64,000 nt of DNA from Gammaproteobacteria bacterium (lineage in GTDB: Bacteria; Pseudomonadota; Gammaproteobacteria; Pseudomonadales; Cellvibrionaceae), in the NCBI GenBank assembly GCA_004173475.1, contig SEBU01000003.1, forward strand, positions 186,001 to 250,000. Direction: 5' to 3'. Made by a program: the position numbers and the translations under genes. This document shows positions 1 through 9,876 of the stretch, one piece after another; positions within the stretch are counted from its first letter, which is position 1, and each line of letters opens with the position of its first letter. The notes below the pieces were generated by a model. It was not told where the DNA came from, searched no databases, and saw only the letters and a list, made by a program, of their open reading frames with translations.

Positions 1-2107
1 GTGAGAGGTTTGAAAATGCCGGTACGCGCGCCTGGGTCACGGCTGACAGCCTAATCTCAAATACAAAGACATTTTTCGGAATATCGAGAGCTTGCTGCAA
101 GTTTGGATGCAACGCCCCGACGTGCCCTTGTACCTCGCCATTAAAATAAATCGCAGCCGTTTGGCCAGGATGCATAGCGGGATGTTCACCCACTACAAAG
201 CTATAATCCTTTGCGTTTCCAGTGACTGCCAATACGGATTCAAGATCGCCTTTGATATCGAAAAAGTCCACCGCTTCCGCGACATTGGACCAAACTTCGG
301 GCAAGCGATTGCCATATACCAAACCCGCCAACATAGCTTCTTGCTGCAGTTCTTTAACACCGCCAGCTGGGCTAGGCACAAATCGTAGACCGGTTTCAAA
401 CAAACGTACTCGCTCTTGCTGACGATTGAGGTTATTACGTAAAACTGTTACCAACCCAGGCAGTAAGCTGGTGCGCATCGCCGCCAAATCGGCACTAATG
501 GGATTACGCAGTACTACTGGTTCGAGCGCCGGATCGAATAGCGCCGATAATTTGGGCTCGATAAAGCTGAAGGTAATCGCTTCTTGATAACCTCGAGCAA
601 CTAGCTGACGACGCACTGCAGAAATGCCAAGTACGGCTTCGGGGCGCTCATCAATGTGAATCGGAGTGGCTAACGCGCGAGTCGGTAGCCGGTTGTAGCC
701 GTAAACTCGGGCTAACTCCTCCAGAAGATCTGCCTCAATCGAGATATCAAAGCGATAGCTCGGGACATTGAAAGTCCAACCTTCAGCATTTTGTGAAACT
801 AAACTCAAGCCGAGGCGAGTCAGAATATCCACCACTTCACTATCTGCCATATCCAAGCTTAAGCCGCTAACAATGCGTGCTTTACGCAAAGTCACTTGAC
901 GCTCTTTCGGTAGATGTTCGTTGGTTACATGAATTAATGGGCCCGCTTCGCCACCAACAACTTCAAGTAACAGCGATGTGGCACGCTCCATAGCCTCAAC
1001 TTGCAAGTTGTAATCAACACCGCGCTCGAAACGGTGCGATGAATCAGTATGCAAACCATATGAACGTGCACGACCCGCAACCGCCAACGGATTAAAGAAA
1101 GCGCTTTCGAGGAATAAATCGCGAGTCTCCGTAGTTACCGAACTTGGCTTACCGCCAAATACACCTGCGATAGCCAAAGGTCCCTGCTGATCGGCAATCA
1201 CCATGGTATCCGCATTTAATTTTACTTCTTGGCCATCCAACAAAACTAATTGCTCATTTTGCTTCGCAAGACGCACATCAATGCCGCCCGATAATTTCGC
1301 CAAGTCGAAGGCATGCATGGGTTGACCTAATTCAATCAATACATAATTGGTGATATCCACAACCGCATCAATACTGCGTAAGCCTGCGCGAACAAGCTTA
1401 TCTTGCAGCCACATAGGACTTGGCTTAGCGATGTCAATATTACGAATTACGCGTCCTACATAACGGCTGCAAGCAGCGCCAGCTGAAAGCTTAACGGGGA
1501 AAGTATCCGTAATAGTTGCTGCAATAGGATTGATAGCTGGCGACTGAACCGGAGCACGAAACAAAACCCCAACCTCACGGGCGATACCTTTAACACTTAG
1601 GCAATCACTGCGGTTTGGAGTTAAATCCACTTCGATAAGCTTGTCATTGAGATTTAGGTATTTACGGATATCAGCGCCCACAGGTGCATCGGCAGCCAGT
1701 TCCCACAAGCCGGTATCGTCATCGCCCGCGTTCAATTCGGTTTGGCCACAAAGCATGCCGAAGGATTCTACACCGCGAAGCTTCGCTTTCTTGATGTGGA
1801 AATCGCCTGGCAGTTCCGCACCAATAGTGGCGAATGGAATTTTAATACCCACGCGTGCGTTTGCTGCACCGCAAACAACTTGCGTTGGGCCGTCAGGCAA
1901 ACCCGCAACTGACGTTACACGTAATTTGTCGGCGTCGGGATGTTGTTCACATCCGACAATCTCACCAACGATAACTCCCGTAAAATCACCTGCGACCGAC
2001 TCGATAGCGTCGACTTCCAGGCCAGCCATGGTGAGCTGAGCCACTAATTCATCGGTTGTTACTGCCGGATTTACCCACTCGCGTAACCAGGATTCACTTA
2101 CTTTCAT
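1..2107 (-). CDS. pheT: phenylalanine--tRNA ligase beta subunit (partial, C-terminus outside window)
   Basis: Beta subunit of the alpha2-beta2 PheRS that charges tRNA-Phe in the cytosol. The frame opens at ATG 2107 with MKVSESWLREWVNP, a typical PheT start, and stays open to the window edge (about 702 codons; the family is near 790). The EMAP-like tRNA-binding domain, the B3/B4 editing region and the B5/core region should be included. Near base 60 the frame reads FEIRLSAVTQARVPAF, which normally lies just before the C-terminal FDX-ACB anticodon-binding domain, so that domain is missing here only because the window ends. It lies 87 bp after pheS, in the usual pheS-pheT order. Confidence 0.97.
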   Translation of the reverse strand, partial: MKVSESWLREWVNPAVTTDELVAQLTMAGLEVDAIESVAGDFTGVIVGEIVGCEQHPDADKLRVTSVAGLPDGPTQVVCGAANARVGIKIPFATIGAELPGDFHIKKAKLRGVESFGMLCGQTELNAGDDDTGLWELAADAPVGADIRKYLNLNDKLIEVDLTPNRSDCLSVKGIAREVGVLFRAPVQSPAINPIAATITDTFPVKLSAGAACSRYVGRVIRNIDIAKPSPMWLQDKLVRAGLRSIDAVVDITNYVLIELGQPMHAFDLAKLSGGIDVRLAKQNEQLVLLDGQEVKLNADTMVIADQQGPLAIAGVFGGKPSSVTTETRDLFLESAFFNPLAVAGRARSYGLHTDSSHRFERGVDYNLQVEAMERATSLLLEVVGGEAGPLIHVTNEHLPKERQVTLRKARIVSGLSLDMADSEVVDILTRLGLSLVSQNAEGWTFNVPSYRFDISIEADLLEELARVYGYNRLPTRALATPIHIDERPEAVLGISAVRRQLVARGYQEAITFSFIEPKLSALFDPALEPVVLRNPISADLAAMRTSLLPGLVTVLRNNLNRQQERVRLFETGLRFVPSPAGGVKELQQEAMLAGLVYGNRLPEVWSNVAEAVDFFDIKGDLESVLAVTGNAKDYSFVVGEHPAMHPGQTAAIYFNGEVQGHVGALHPNLQQALDIPKNVFVFEIRLSAVTQARVPAFSNLS

Positions 2108-2194
2108 AGCTTTTTATTCCGTAACTTGGACTCATAAATGACGCCCAACATCGTGTTCATAGCGGACAGCAGAGCCAATCCGACACACTTAAAA

Positions 2195-3211
<1,017 letters not shown>

Positions 3212-3293
3212 CTATTCCAATAATGTCGTAATAAATTTGCCAGTTGCCCGAATGGGAATTTTCTTAACCTGCAAGAGCCGCTCCTCGGCAACC

Positions 3294-3395
3294 GCTCCTG
3301 CGTTGCTCTATCTCCTGCATCCATGCAGTCGTGCGCGTCCTGCGCCTGCGGCATACGACCGCCACGGATGGCGGAAGTGCAGAAAACGCAGGAGC
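3294..3395. repeat. hairpin-rich intergenic repeat between pheS and rplT
   Basis: An 11-bp inverted repeat (GCTCCTGCGTT at 3294-3304, AACGCAGGAGC at 3385-3395) encloses about 80 bp that itself contains two perfect hairpins: CTGCAT-CC-ATGCAG (3315-3328) and CCGCCA-CGGA-TGGCGG (3359-3374). The stretch is more GC-rich than the flanks and has no coding potential I can support. Nested palindromes like this are typical of dispersed REP/MITE-like intergenic elements, or the element could be a structured pheST leader. No second copy was noticed in this window. Confidence 0.55.
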
Positions 3396-3423
3396 AGTTT
3401 CTGCCAGACCATCCATGGCCATA

Positions 3424-3458
3424 AAAAAAGGGGAAGAGCCCTAAAGCTCCTCCCCTTT
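3424..3458 (-). terminator. rho-independent terminator after rplT
   Basis: Read on the minus strand, GGGGAGGAGC pairs with GCTCTTCCCC (one mismatch) across a short loop and is followed by seven T residues. It lies about 50 bp after the rplT stop, so it ends the infC-rpmI-rplT transcript. It also lies about 215 bp upstream of pheS and could serve as an attenuator if pheST is read from the upstream operon. Confidence 0.8.
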
Positions 3459-3509
3459 CATCGCGTTCACAGCGGTGTTAATTACTTAACACCTGAAGTC
3501 GTTGGACGA

Positions 3510-3869
3510 TTAAGCAGCCAGAGCTGTTTTAGCCTTCGCAACAACAGCAGCAAATGCTGCCTTATCATAAACAGCCAAGTCAGCTAATACACGACGATCC
3601 AATACGATTGCAGCTTTTTTCAAGCCAGCAATCAATTGGCTGTATGTCATGCCTTCAGCACGAGACTGAGCGTTGATACGAGTAATCCACAAAGCGCGGA
3701 AATTACGCTTTTTAACGCGACGATCGCGGTAAGCGTATTGACCAGCTTTAATAACAGCTTGTTTGGCTACACGGAATGTACGCGAACGTGCACCGTAATA
3801 ACCTTTTGCCGCTTTCATTACTTTCTTGTGACGACGACGCGCCTCTACACCACGTTTTACACGAGCCAT
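3510..3869 (-). CDS. rplT: 50S ribosomal protein L20
   Basis: L20, 119 residues, binds 23S rRNA (and, in E. coli, its own leader mRNA) and is needed early in 50S assembly. The N-terminus [20 protein letters not shown] is the classic basic RNA-binding extension, followed by the [14 protein letters not shown] helix and the globular domain ending in KTALAA. Length matches the family (117-119). It is the last gene of infC-rpmI-rplT and is followed by a strong terminator. Confidence 0.99.
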   Translation of the reverse strand: MARVKRGVEARRRHKKVMKAAKGYYGARSRTFRVAKQAVIKAGQYAYRDRRVKKRNFRALWITRINAQSRAEGMTYSQLIAGLKKAAIVLDRRVLADLAVYDKAAFAAVVAKAKTALAA

Positions 3870-3915
3870 TTTCTAAACCTCTTAATGATTACTATTTATA
3901 ACGTCATGGGCCAGA

Positions 3916-4113
3916 TTAAATGGCACGGAACATACGCTTAACACGTGGTACGTCAGTCGCATCAACGAGACTGGTACCGCGCAATTGGCGCTTACGTTTA
4001 GTAGTCATTTTGGTCAAGATGTGACTCTTGTTGGCGTGTTTGAACTTGTAGCCTGCGCCAGTTTTTTTGAAGCGCTTAGCTGCGCCACTGTGTACTTTAG
4101 CTTTGGTTGCCAT
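3916..4113 (-). CDS. rpmI: 50S ribosomal protein L35
   Basis: L35, 65 residues, small basic protein of the large ribosomal subunit. The sequence [15 protein letters not shown] starts at ATG 4113. I prefer this over the in-frame GTG twelve bases upstream because GGAG sits six bases before the ATG and because the protein then matches the family length (64-66). It lies between infC and rplT with 46-bp and 58-bp gaps, the standard operon order. Confidence 0.98.
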   Translation of the reverse strand: MATKAKVHSGAAKRFKKTGAGYKFKHANKSHILTKMTTKRKRQLRGTSLVDATDVPRVKRMFRAI

Positions 4114-4171
4114 GTGAAACTCCACACATCTAGGTAAATAAAATAAATAATCAAGGCAGCTAAAAGCCCGA

Positions 4172-4720
4172 CTATTTTCTCTTTTTAGGAGCGATCACCA
4201 TAGTCAATTGCTTACCTTCCATCTTGGCAGCTTGTTCTACGGTGCCCAACTCGAGCAGGTCTTTCTCGATGCGTTGCATCATTTCCATACCCAACTCTTG
4301 GTGGGCGAGTTCGCGGCCGCGGAACTTTAAGGTCACCTTGGCTTTGTCTCCGCTCTCAAGGAAACGTATCAAGGCTTTTAGTTTCACCTGATAGTCACCC
4401 TCTTCCGTCCCTGGTCTAAATTTCATTTCTTTAATTTGCTGTTGCTTTTGTTTTTTCTTGGCAGCAGCTTTGGTCTTCTTGATCTCAAACAGATGTTTGC
4501 CGTAATCCATAATCTTACAGACTATAGGATCGCTATCAGAGACGATCTCCACTAAATCCAGTGTGGCCGCTTGCGCCTGGGCAAGTGCATCACTTAAAGG
4601 AACAATACCGACTTGTTCACCTTCGGCATTGATTAAACGAACTTGTTTAGCTTCGATTTGGTCATTGATCCGCGCTTTCTTAGAGTTACCTTTAGCGGCT
4701 GGGGCGTTATCTCGTTTGAT
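4172..4720 (-). CDS. infC: translation initiation factor IF-3, non-AUG start
   Basis: IF-3 binds the 30S subunit, prevents premature 50S joining and proofreads the start codon. The frame reads [21 protein letters not shown] through the linker into [27 protein letters not shown] and the C-terminal [16 protein letters not shown]. No in-frame ATG or GTG gives a full-length protein: the first GTG (4552) would remove the N-terminal domain. A GGAG at 4729-4732 lies 8 bases before ATC (4718-4720), and starting there gives 182 residues (E. coli has 180). A rare AUU/AUC start is a known device by which IF-3 represses its own synthesis. The exact codon is inferred. Confidence 0.93.
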   Translation of the reverse strand: MKRDNAPAAKGNSKKARINDQIEAKQVRLINAEGEQVGIVPLSDALAQAQAATLDLVEIVSDSDPIVCKIMDYGKHLFEIKKTKAAAKKKQKQQQIKEMKFRPGTEEGDYQVKLKALIRFLESGDKAKVTLKFRGRELAHQELGMEMMQRIEKDLLELGTVEQAAKMEGKQLTMVIAPKKRK

Positions 4721-4795
4721 AGTTGTATCTCCAATTCATTAATAGGAACAAATCTTACTGGCTTTTTTTACGGCGTTTCTTCAGCAGAGCTCTTT

Positions 4796-6739
4796 TTAAG
4801 GAGCAAGAATTCTGCCTCGACGCGCGATATCGGCGGTCAAGTGCTCGATGAAGGCTTCCAGATTCATTACACCCAAGTCTTTTCCGTCTCTTGTACGAAC
4901 TGCAACAGAGTTATCTTCAACCTCTTTGTCGCCAACGACGAGCAGGTAGGGAACCCGCTGAATTGTGTGCTCGCGGATTTTAAAGCCGATCTTCTCGTTT
5001 CTCAAGTCCGGAATTGCTCTAAACCCCTTATCGCGCAAGGTTTTTTCAACTTTTTTCACGAAATCGGCCTGATTGTCCGTAATATTCATAATTACAGCTT
5101 GCGCAGGTGCCAACCAGGCGGGAAACGAACCTTCATAATGCTCGATCAAAATCCCCAGAAAACGCTCAAACGAACCTAGAATTGCACGATGCAACATCAC
5201 TGGCCGCTTACGCTGGTTATCTTCGGCGACATATTCTGCATCCAAACGCTCTGGAAGAACGTAGTCTAGCTGGATGGTACCGCATTGCCAGGAACGTCCA
5301 AGAGCATCTTTGATTTGATACTCGATCTTCGGCCCGTAGAAAGCCCCTTCACCGGGTAACTCTTCCCATTCAAGGCCAGCGGCACGCAAGGCGACTCGCA
5401 AACCTTCTTCCGCTTTATTCCAGGTTTCTAACGTGCCTGCATATTTTTCAGGACGTAACGACAACTTCACGGCGATATCAGTAAAACCGAAATCATCATA
5501 GACAGATTTAAGCATCTGGTTAAACGAAGATACTTCACCAACAACCTGTTCTTCCGTACAAAAAATATGAGCATCGTCCTGCACGAAACCGCGAACACGC
5601 ATAATGCCGTGTAGAGCGCCCGAGGCTTCGTTGCGGTGACACGATCCGAATTCTGCGAGACGCAAGGGCAAATCTTTGTGCGAACGCAGCCCATGATTGA
5701 AAATTTGAATATGTCCGGGGCAATTCATCGGCTTAACGGCGAAATCACGCTTTTCCGATTCAGTGGTGAACATGTTATCGCGGTAGTTTTCCCAATGACC
5801 GGATTTCTCCCACAAGGTACGATCCATAATCATGGGCGTTTTCACTTCCTGATAACCCCAATCGAGTTGTTTGGTGCGCATGTATTGTTCGATTTGTTGC
5901 CACAGCGTCCAACCTTTGGGGTGCCAGAAAACCATACCGGGTGCTTCGTCTTGCAAATGAAATAAATCAAATTTCTTCGCAAGCTTGCGGTGATCGCGCT
6001 TCGCCGCTTCTTCCAGCAAATTTAAATAAGCGGCCAATTGTTTTTTATCGGCAAACGCAGTGCCGTAAATACGTTGCAACATTTTATTGTTGGAATCGCC
6101 ACGCCAGTAAGCGCCGGACGTACGCATCAATTTAAAATTTAAACAGAAACGCATATTGGGAACGTGCGGGCCACGGCACATATCCACATATTCTTCATGA
6201 TGATAGAGACCGGGCTTTGCATCTTTCGGAATATCGCGATCGAGGATATCGAGCTTGTAAGTCTCTCCGCGCGCCTCAAATGTGTCGTGCGCTTCTTGCC
6301 AGCTCACTACTTTTTTTACGACGTCATATTCGGTCTTCGCTAATTCGAGCATACGCGCTTCAAGTGCCGCGATATTTTCGTCGGTTAATTTTTCTTCCAA
6401 ATCTACGTCGTAATAAAAGCCGCTATCGATCGTCGGTCCAATGGCCATTTTCACATCGGGAAACAATTGTTTGATCGCATGACCGAGCAGATGCGCGCAT
6501 GAGTGGCGAATAATCTCCAAACCATCTTCGTCTTTAGGTGTAAAAATCACTAAATCTGCATCGTCGGTGATGAGATCGTGTGCATCGACACGTTGGCCCG
6601 TTTTATCACCATTTATAGAGACGCGGCCACCCAGAGTTACCTTGGCCAAACCGGGGCCAATATCAGCAGCAACTTGGTAAACGGACACGGGATTTTCAAA
6701 TTGACGTTTGGAACCGTCGGGAAGAGTAATTACAGGCAT
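4796..6739 (-). CDS. thrS: threonine--tRNA ligase
   Basis: ThrRS (class II) charges tRNA-Thr and hydrolyses mischarged Ser-tRNA. The 647-residue protein has an N-terminal TGS domain ([14 protein letters not shown] onward), the editing domain with [10 protein letters not shown] and a CRGPHVPNM zinc-type motif (about 60-225), the catalytic core ([49 protein letters not shown]) and an anticodon-binding domain. The start at ATG 6739 has AAGGA seven bases upstream. A longer frame exists upstream but lacks a ribosome binding site and family support. It heads thrS-infC-rpmI-rplT. Confidence 0.98.
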   Translation of the reverse strand: MPVITLPDGSKRQFENPVSVYQVAADIGPGLAKVTLGGRVSINGDKTGQRVDAHDLITDDADLVIFTPKDEDGLEIIRHSCAHLLGHAIKQLFPDVKMAIGPTIDSGFYYDVDLEEKLTDENIAALEARMLELAKTEYDVVKKVVSWQEAHDTFEARGETYKLDILDRDIPKDAKPGLYHHEEYVDMCRGPHVPNMRFCLNFKLMRTSGAYWRGDSNNKMLQRIYGTAFADKKQLAAYLNLLEEAAKRDHRKLAKKFDLFHLQDEAPGMVFWHPKGWTLWQQIEQYMRTKQLDWGYQEVKTPMIMDRTLWEKSGHWENYRDNMFTTESEKRDFAVKPMNCPGHIQIFNHGLRSHKDLPLRLAEFGSCHRNEASGALHGIMRVRGFVQDDAHIFCTEEQVVGEVSSFNQMLKSVYDDFGFTDIAVKLSLRPEKYAGTLETWNKAEEGLRVALRAAGLEWEELPGEGAFYGPKIEYQIKDALGRSWQCGTIQLDYVLPERLDAEYVAEDNQRKRPVMLHRAILGSFERFLGILIEHYEGSFPAWLAPAQAVIMNITDNQADFVKKVEKTLRDKGFRAIPDLRNEKIGFKIREHTIQRVPYLLVVGDKEVEDNSVAVRTRDGKDLGVMNLEAFIEHLTADIARRGRILAP

Positions 6740-7014
6740 TGATTTATCCTTTTCAGTGGTGACCCCTACCAAAGGTCACTTGATAAAAAATAAGCAAGTC
6801 GATGACTTACACGAAGCTGCCGATTTTGGCAGATCGCGGAGTATAAAAAGCTGCGCCGACTATAGCCAGTAAATTTTTTTGCATGAGCTTGTAACATTGT
6901 TTGTTTTTGAATCTCTATTAATCATGGCAATTTGTGAAGCGGATATTTACGCGCATCTCCAAATAGCCGAAAGAGAGTGTTAAGCTGCGCCCAACTTAAG
7001 GTTGAGCCTTCGTA
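6740..7014. other. divergent intergenic region thrS / ECF sigma gene
   Basis: A 275-bp AT-rich region between the divergent thrS and ECF sigma genes. It must hold both promoters. I cannot assign -35/-10 boxes with confidence and see no riboswitch, repeat or small gene. Confidence 0.5.
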
Positions 7015-7650
7015 ATGACACCATCGCCCACACCGAATTACCCGGATGAGCAGCAGTTAATCGCCGCACTGATTGCAGGCGATGAGCAGGCATTTTGTGA
7101 AATTATTAGGCGTTTTCATCACATCATGTTGAGTGTGGCACGCGCAATATGTGGCGAGACATTCGCAGATGACATTGTCCAGGATGCCTGGGTTGCGATT
7201 CATAAAAATATTGGCAAATTTGAGCAACGGTCAAGCCTGAAAACCTGGGTGATGACTATTGTTGGCAATGAGGCCAAGGCTCGTTTGCGTCGTGAATCGC
7301 GCAAAGTATCGCTCGAAGAATTAGATGGTGAAACTCCCGGCAGTTATTTAGATGGTGCTAACTTTAAACCTGACGGGCATTGGCGATCTAATACTCCAAT
7401 GTGGAGCTGCGAGTCACCGGAAGAATTGCTGGAAGAAAAGCAATTACAATGCTGTATTAATAAAACGCTCGACTTATTACCACCAGCACAAAAAATTGCA
7501 TTTATGTTAAGAGATATTGAACAACAATCTTTTGAGGAAATTTGCGAACTATTGCAAGTCAGTGCAGCCAATGTGCGGGTCCTTGTTCATCGCGCACGCC
7601 TGACACTTATGCAAGTCATTGATCGCTATCAGGAGACTGGTACATGTTGA
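7015..7650 (+). CDS. ECF-type RNA polymerase sigma factor
   Basis: Extracytoplasmic-function sigma factor, 211 residues. Region 2 is seen at about 25-95 (FADDIVQDAWVAIHKNIGKFEQRSSLKTWVMTIVGNEAKARLRRE) and region 4 at about 150-205 (LDLLPPAQKIAFMLRD, QSFEEICELLQVSAANVRVLVHRARLTL). The linker between them (about 100-145) is longer than in minimal ECFs. The stop overlaps the start of the next gene, a zinc-binding anti-sigma factor, by 7 nt (ATGTTGA), indicating translational coupling. The regulon is unknown, but the downstream rhombosortase gene points to an envelope or surface-protein function. Confidence 0.93.
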   Translation: MTPSPTPNYPDEQQLIAALIAGDEQAFCEIIRRFHHIMLSVARAICGETFADDIVQDAWVAIHKNIGKFEQRSSLKTWVMTIVGNEAKARLRRESRKVSLEELDGETPGSYLDGANFKPDGHWRSNTPMWSCESPEELLEEKQLQCCINKTLDLLPPAQKIAFMLRDIEQQSFEEICELLQVSAANVRVLVHRARLTLMQVIDRYQETGTC

Positions 7651-7886
7651 ATTTTAAATTGCTGACGTGTCAGGAAGTTGCTACCGTCGCCAGTGATTAT
7701 CTTGACAAACACATCGATGGAAAGCTCGGCTTAAATATTCGTCTGCATTTAATGATGTGCGCCAACTGCCGTCGCTTTGTAAAACATCTTCAGTTAACAA
7801 CGAAAGTTGTGCCTCATTTAGTTTACAAAAACCAAGGAACTGTTGATGCAGAAGCTGTTCTGAAAAGAATAAAAGAAAAACGATAA
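7644..7886 (+). CDS. zinc-finger (ZAS-type) anti-sigma factor
   Basis: An 80-residue cytoplasmic protein with the zf-HC2/ZAS signature: C9, then H35-x3-C39-x2-C42 in NIRLHLMMCANCRRF. Such proteins bind and hold the ECF sigma factor encoded just upstream; zinc ligands can respond to redox or metal signals. No transmembrane segment follows the ZAS domain, so it is a short soluble anti-sigma rather than a membrane-anchored one. Its start lies inside the sigma gene. Confidence 0.85.
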   Translation: MLNFKLLTCQEVATVASDYLDKHIDGKLGLNIRLHLMMCANCRRFVKHLQLTTKVVPHLVYKNQGTVDAEAVLKRIKEKR

Positions 7887-7921
7887 TTCTTTAATCAGTT
7901 AGTAAATTATGTGCGCCCTTA

Positions 7922-8533
7922 ATGAGTCTATCCGCATTAAACTTTAAACCAACTACCAATATTCTAATTAGCGCGCTGATTAGTGTTGTTATTTTTGTAT
8001 GTGCCGTTTTTCCGGGTCTTTGCTTTCCATGGTTGAGCCTTGATCGCCTAGAAGTTGGTGGCGGTGAGTGGTGGCGGGTTTTTAGCAGTAATTTTGTACA
8101 CTTTGGCTGGGCACATACCTTAATGAACCTTGCTGCATTTCAAATAGCAACGTTCATTTTATTTAATAGCATTTCATCGACACGTTTTGTTAGTTTAATT
8201 CTGTTGTGTAATCTCAGCGTTGGATTGGGAATTTATTATTTAAATCCTGAATATTTAGTTTACGCCGGCTTCTCAGGAAGTATTCACGGTCTATTAGTGG
8301 CGGGGTTGATGTTTAATAAACGCCATCCTGTTTGGGTAAATAGCATTTTTATCGCATTGCTATTTGGGAAAATTTTCTACGAGCATCAGCCTGATTACCA
8401 AACCAACGATATACAGAATTTATTACCTGTGCCGGTTGCCTATGATGCGCATTTATACGGCGCTATAGCAGGACTGATATTTGGTGTTTTTACATTACTG
8501 ATGGATAAATTTACGCGTTTATCAAAACATTAA
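7922..8533 (+). CDS. rrtA: rhombosortase (rhomboid-family GlyGly-CTERM protease)
   Basis: Integral-membrane serine protease of 203 residues with about six hydrophobic segments. Rhomboid features are H65-x3-N69 in the WAHTLMNL segment, the nucleophile motif GFSGSIHG (S118) and the late histidine in DAHLYGAIAGLIFG (H177). The short length and the GFSGxxHG form fit the rhombosortase branch, which cleaves proteins with a C-terminal GlyGly-CTERM anchor before surface attachment or type II secretion. It lies 35 bp after the anti-sigma gene, so it is probably cotranscribed. No GlyGly-CTERM substrate was recognised in this window. Confidence 0.85.
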   Translation: MSLSALNFKPTTNILISALISVVIFVCAVFPGLCFPWLSLDRLEVGGGEWWRVFSSNFVHFGWAHTLMNLAAFQIATFILFNSISSTRFVSLILLCNLSVGLGIYYLNPEYLVYAGFSGSIHGLLVAGLMFNKRHPVWVNSIFIALLFGKIFYEHQPDYQTNDIQNLLPVPVAYDAHLYGAIAGLIFGVFTLLMDKFTRLSKH

Positions 8534-8549
8534 TCACGTGAATAGCCTG

Positions 8550-9815
8550 TTAATTTTCTAGCTCCTCATCATCGTCTCCCAGCACCATATTCCCCCCTGC
8601 CTCTTTGCCGAGTTTTAGCAAATGCGTCGCAAACCTGAGTTGTCGATCTATACCTTCCTGATGTTTGTTACTTACTCCCGCGCTAAAATATGCCCGTTTG
8701 GGTTCACCGTTGATCGTGCATATCTCGGCTGATAATAATTGCCTTACTCGACCGATCAAAGCCACGGCCTTTTCATTATCCAAACCTGATAGCAGTACAA
8801 AAAAATTGTCTCCGTGAGCACGACACAATAAAAATCTATCGAGCATATGATTTAAATTGCGAGCAACGTGGACTAAGAGAGTATCGCCCGATTCATGACC
8901 ATACTGATCATTGATGTGATCGAAGCGATCAAGATTAATCACGGCAAAAGCAAGGGGCGTTGAATTTTCCATCGCGATGCGATGCAGCTCGTGTGCTGCC
9001 TCGAAAAAATATTGTTGATGGAACAAACCCGTCAATTGATCGCGCTGCTTAAGATCGTTTATCGCTTCAACTAATTCCATAGAATCTAGATTGTGGATAA
9101 TCCGACAGTAAAATTCTTCTGGCAGAAAAGGTTTGCGTAAAAAATCGTTAGCGCCTTGTTTTAAAAATTTTGCAGAGAGCGCCTCATTACTTTCTCCTGA
9201 AAGCCCGATAATGATTAAATCAGTTTTATTGTATTTGTAGCGCAAATTTTTAACTAACTCAAAACCATCCATGCGCGGCATGTTGTAATCAGTGACTAAC
9301 AATTTGACGTCAGGATTTTCAAGTAGCATTTTTATGGCATCAACGCCATCTGACGCCTGAATAACCTTAAATAGATGCTGCCGAAATAAATTCCCAACAT
9401 GCTTGAGCGTCGCGTCAGAATCATCGACCACGAGCACTTTGATATGTTGATTTTTTTCCAGACGCGCAATGAGATTAACGGCTTTTTCGTAGGCTGAGCG
9501 CCCCTCCTTCATCACATAATCGACTATGCCTTTACTGAAAAGCTGCTCGCGCTTCTGATCATCATAACTACCCGTGAGCACAATGACAGGAAGCTTATAC
9601 TCAAGAAGATAATCGACAACTTCGCCGTCAGACGAATCAGGCAGATTTAAATCGACCAGTGCAACAAAAATATCATCCCGGTGTTCCTTAACTGCCTCTT
9701 TGGCTTGCACCATGCTCGTAGCAAACAACGGCTGATATTGCGGGAACTGAAGCAGCAAATGACGCATTACTTTCATAACCACGTCACTGTCTTCAACAAT
9801 CAGAATTTTTTTCAT
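8550..9815 (-). CDS. tandem-receiver response regulator with degenerate GGDEF domain
   Basis: A 421-residue cytoplasmic protein. Receiver 1 (about 1-120) starts MKKILIVEDSD with phospho-acceptor D55; receiver 2 (about 125-245) starts IKVLVVDDSD with acceptor D176 and K228. A GGDEF-like domain (about 258-415) follows with DQLTGLFHQQYF and INDQYGHESGD, but the signature loop reads HGDNF at 334-338 instead of GGDEF. With the first Gly and the Glu replaced, diguanylate cyclase activity is doubtful, and the domain may bind nucleotide or partners instead. The N-terminal REC-REC-GGDEF layout resembles stand-alone signal output proteins. No histidine kinase is adjacent. Confidence 0.9.
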   Translation of the reverse strand: MKKILIVEDSDVVMKVMRHLLLQFPQYQPLFATSMVQAKEAVKEHRDDIFVALVDLNLPDSSDGEVVDYLLEYKLPVIVLTGSYDDQKREQLFSKGIVDYVMKEGRSAYEKAVNLIARLEKNQHIKVLVVDDSDATLKHVGNLFRQHLFKVIQASDGVDAIKMLLENPDVKLLVTDYNMPRMDGFELVKNLRYKYNKTDLIIIGLSGESNEALSAKFLKQGANDFLRKPFLPEEFYCRIIHNLDSMELVEAINDLKQRDQLTGLFHQQYFFEAAHELHRIAMENSTPLAFAVINLDRFDHINDQYGHESGDTLLVHVARNLNHMLDRFLLCRAHGDNFFVLLSGLDNEKAVALIGRVRQLLSAEICTINGEPKRAYFSAGVSNKHQEGIDRQLRFATHLLKLGKEAGGNMVLGDDDEELEN

Positions 9816-9876
9816 AGCATTAACTCAATAGACGCTTATCTAAGAAGTGTAGCTAATGTTTAAAAAAGCGCGCCGC

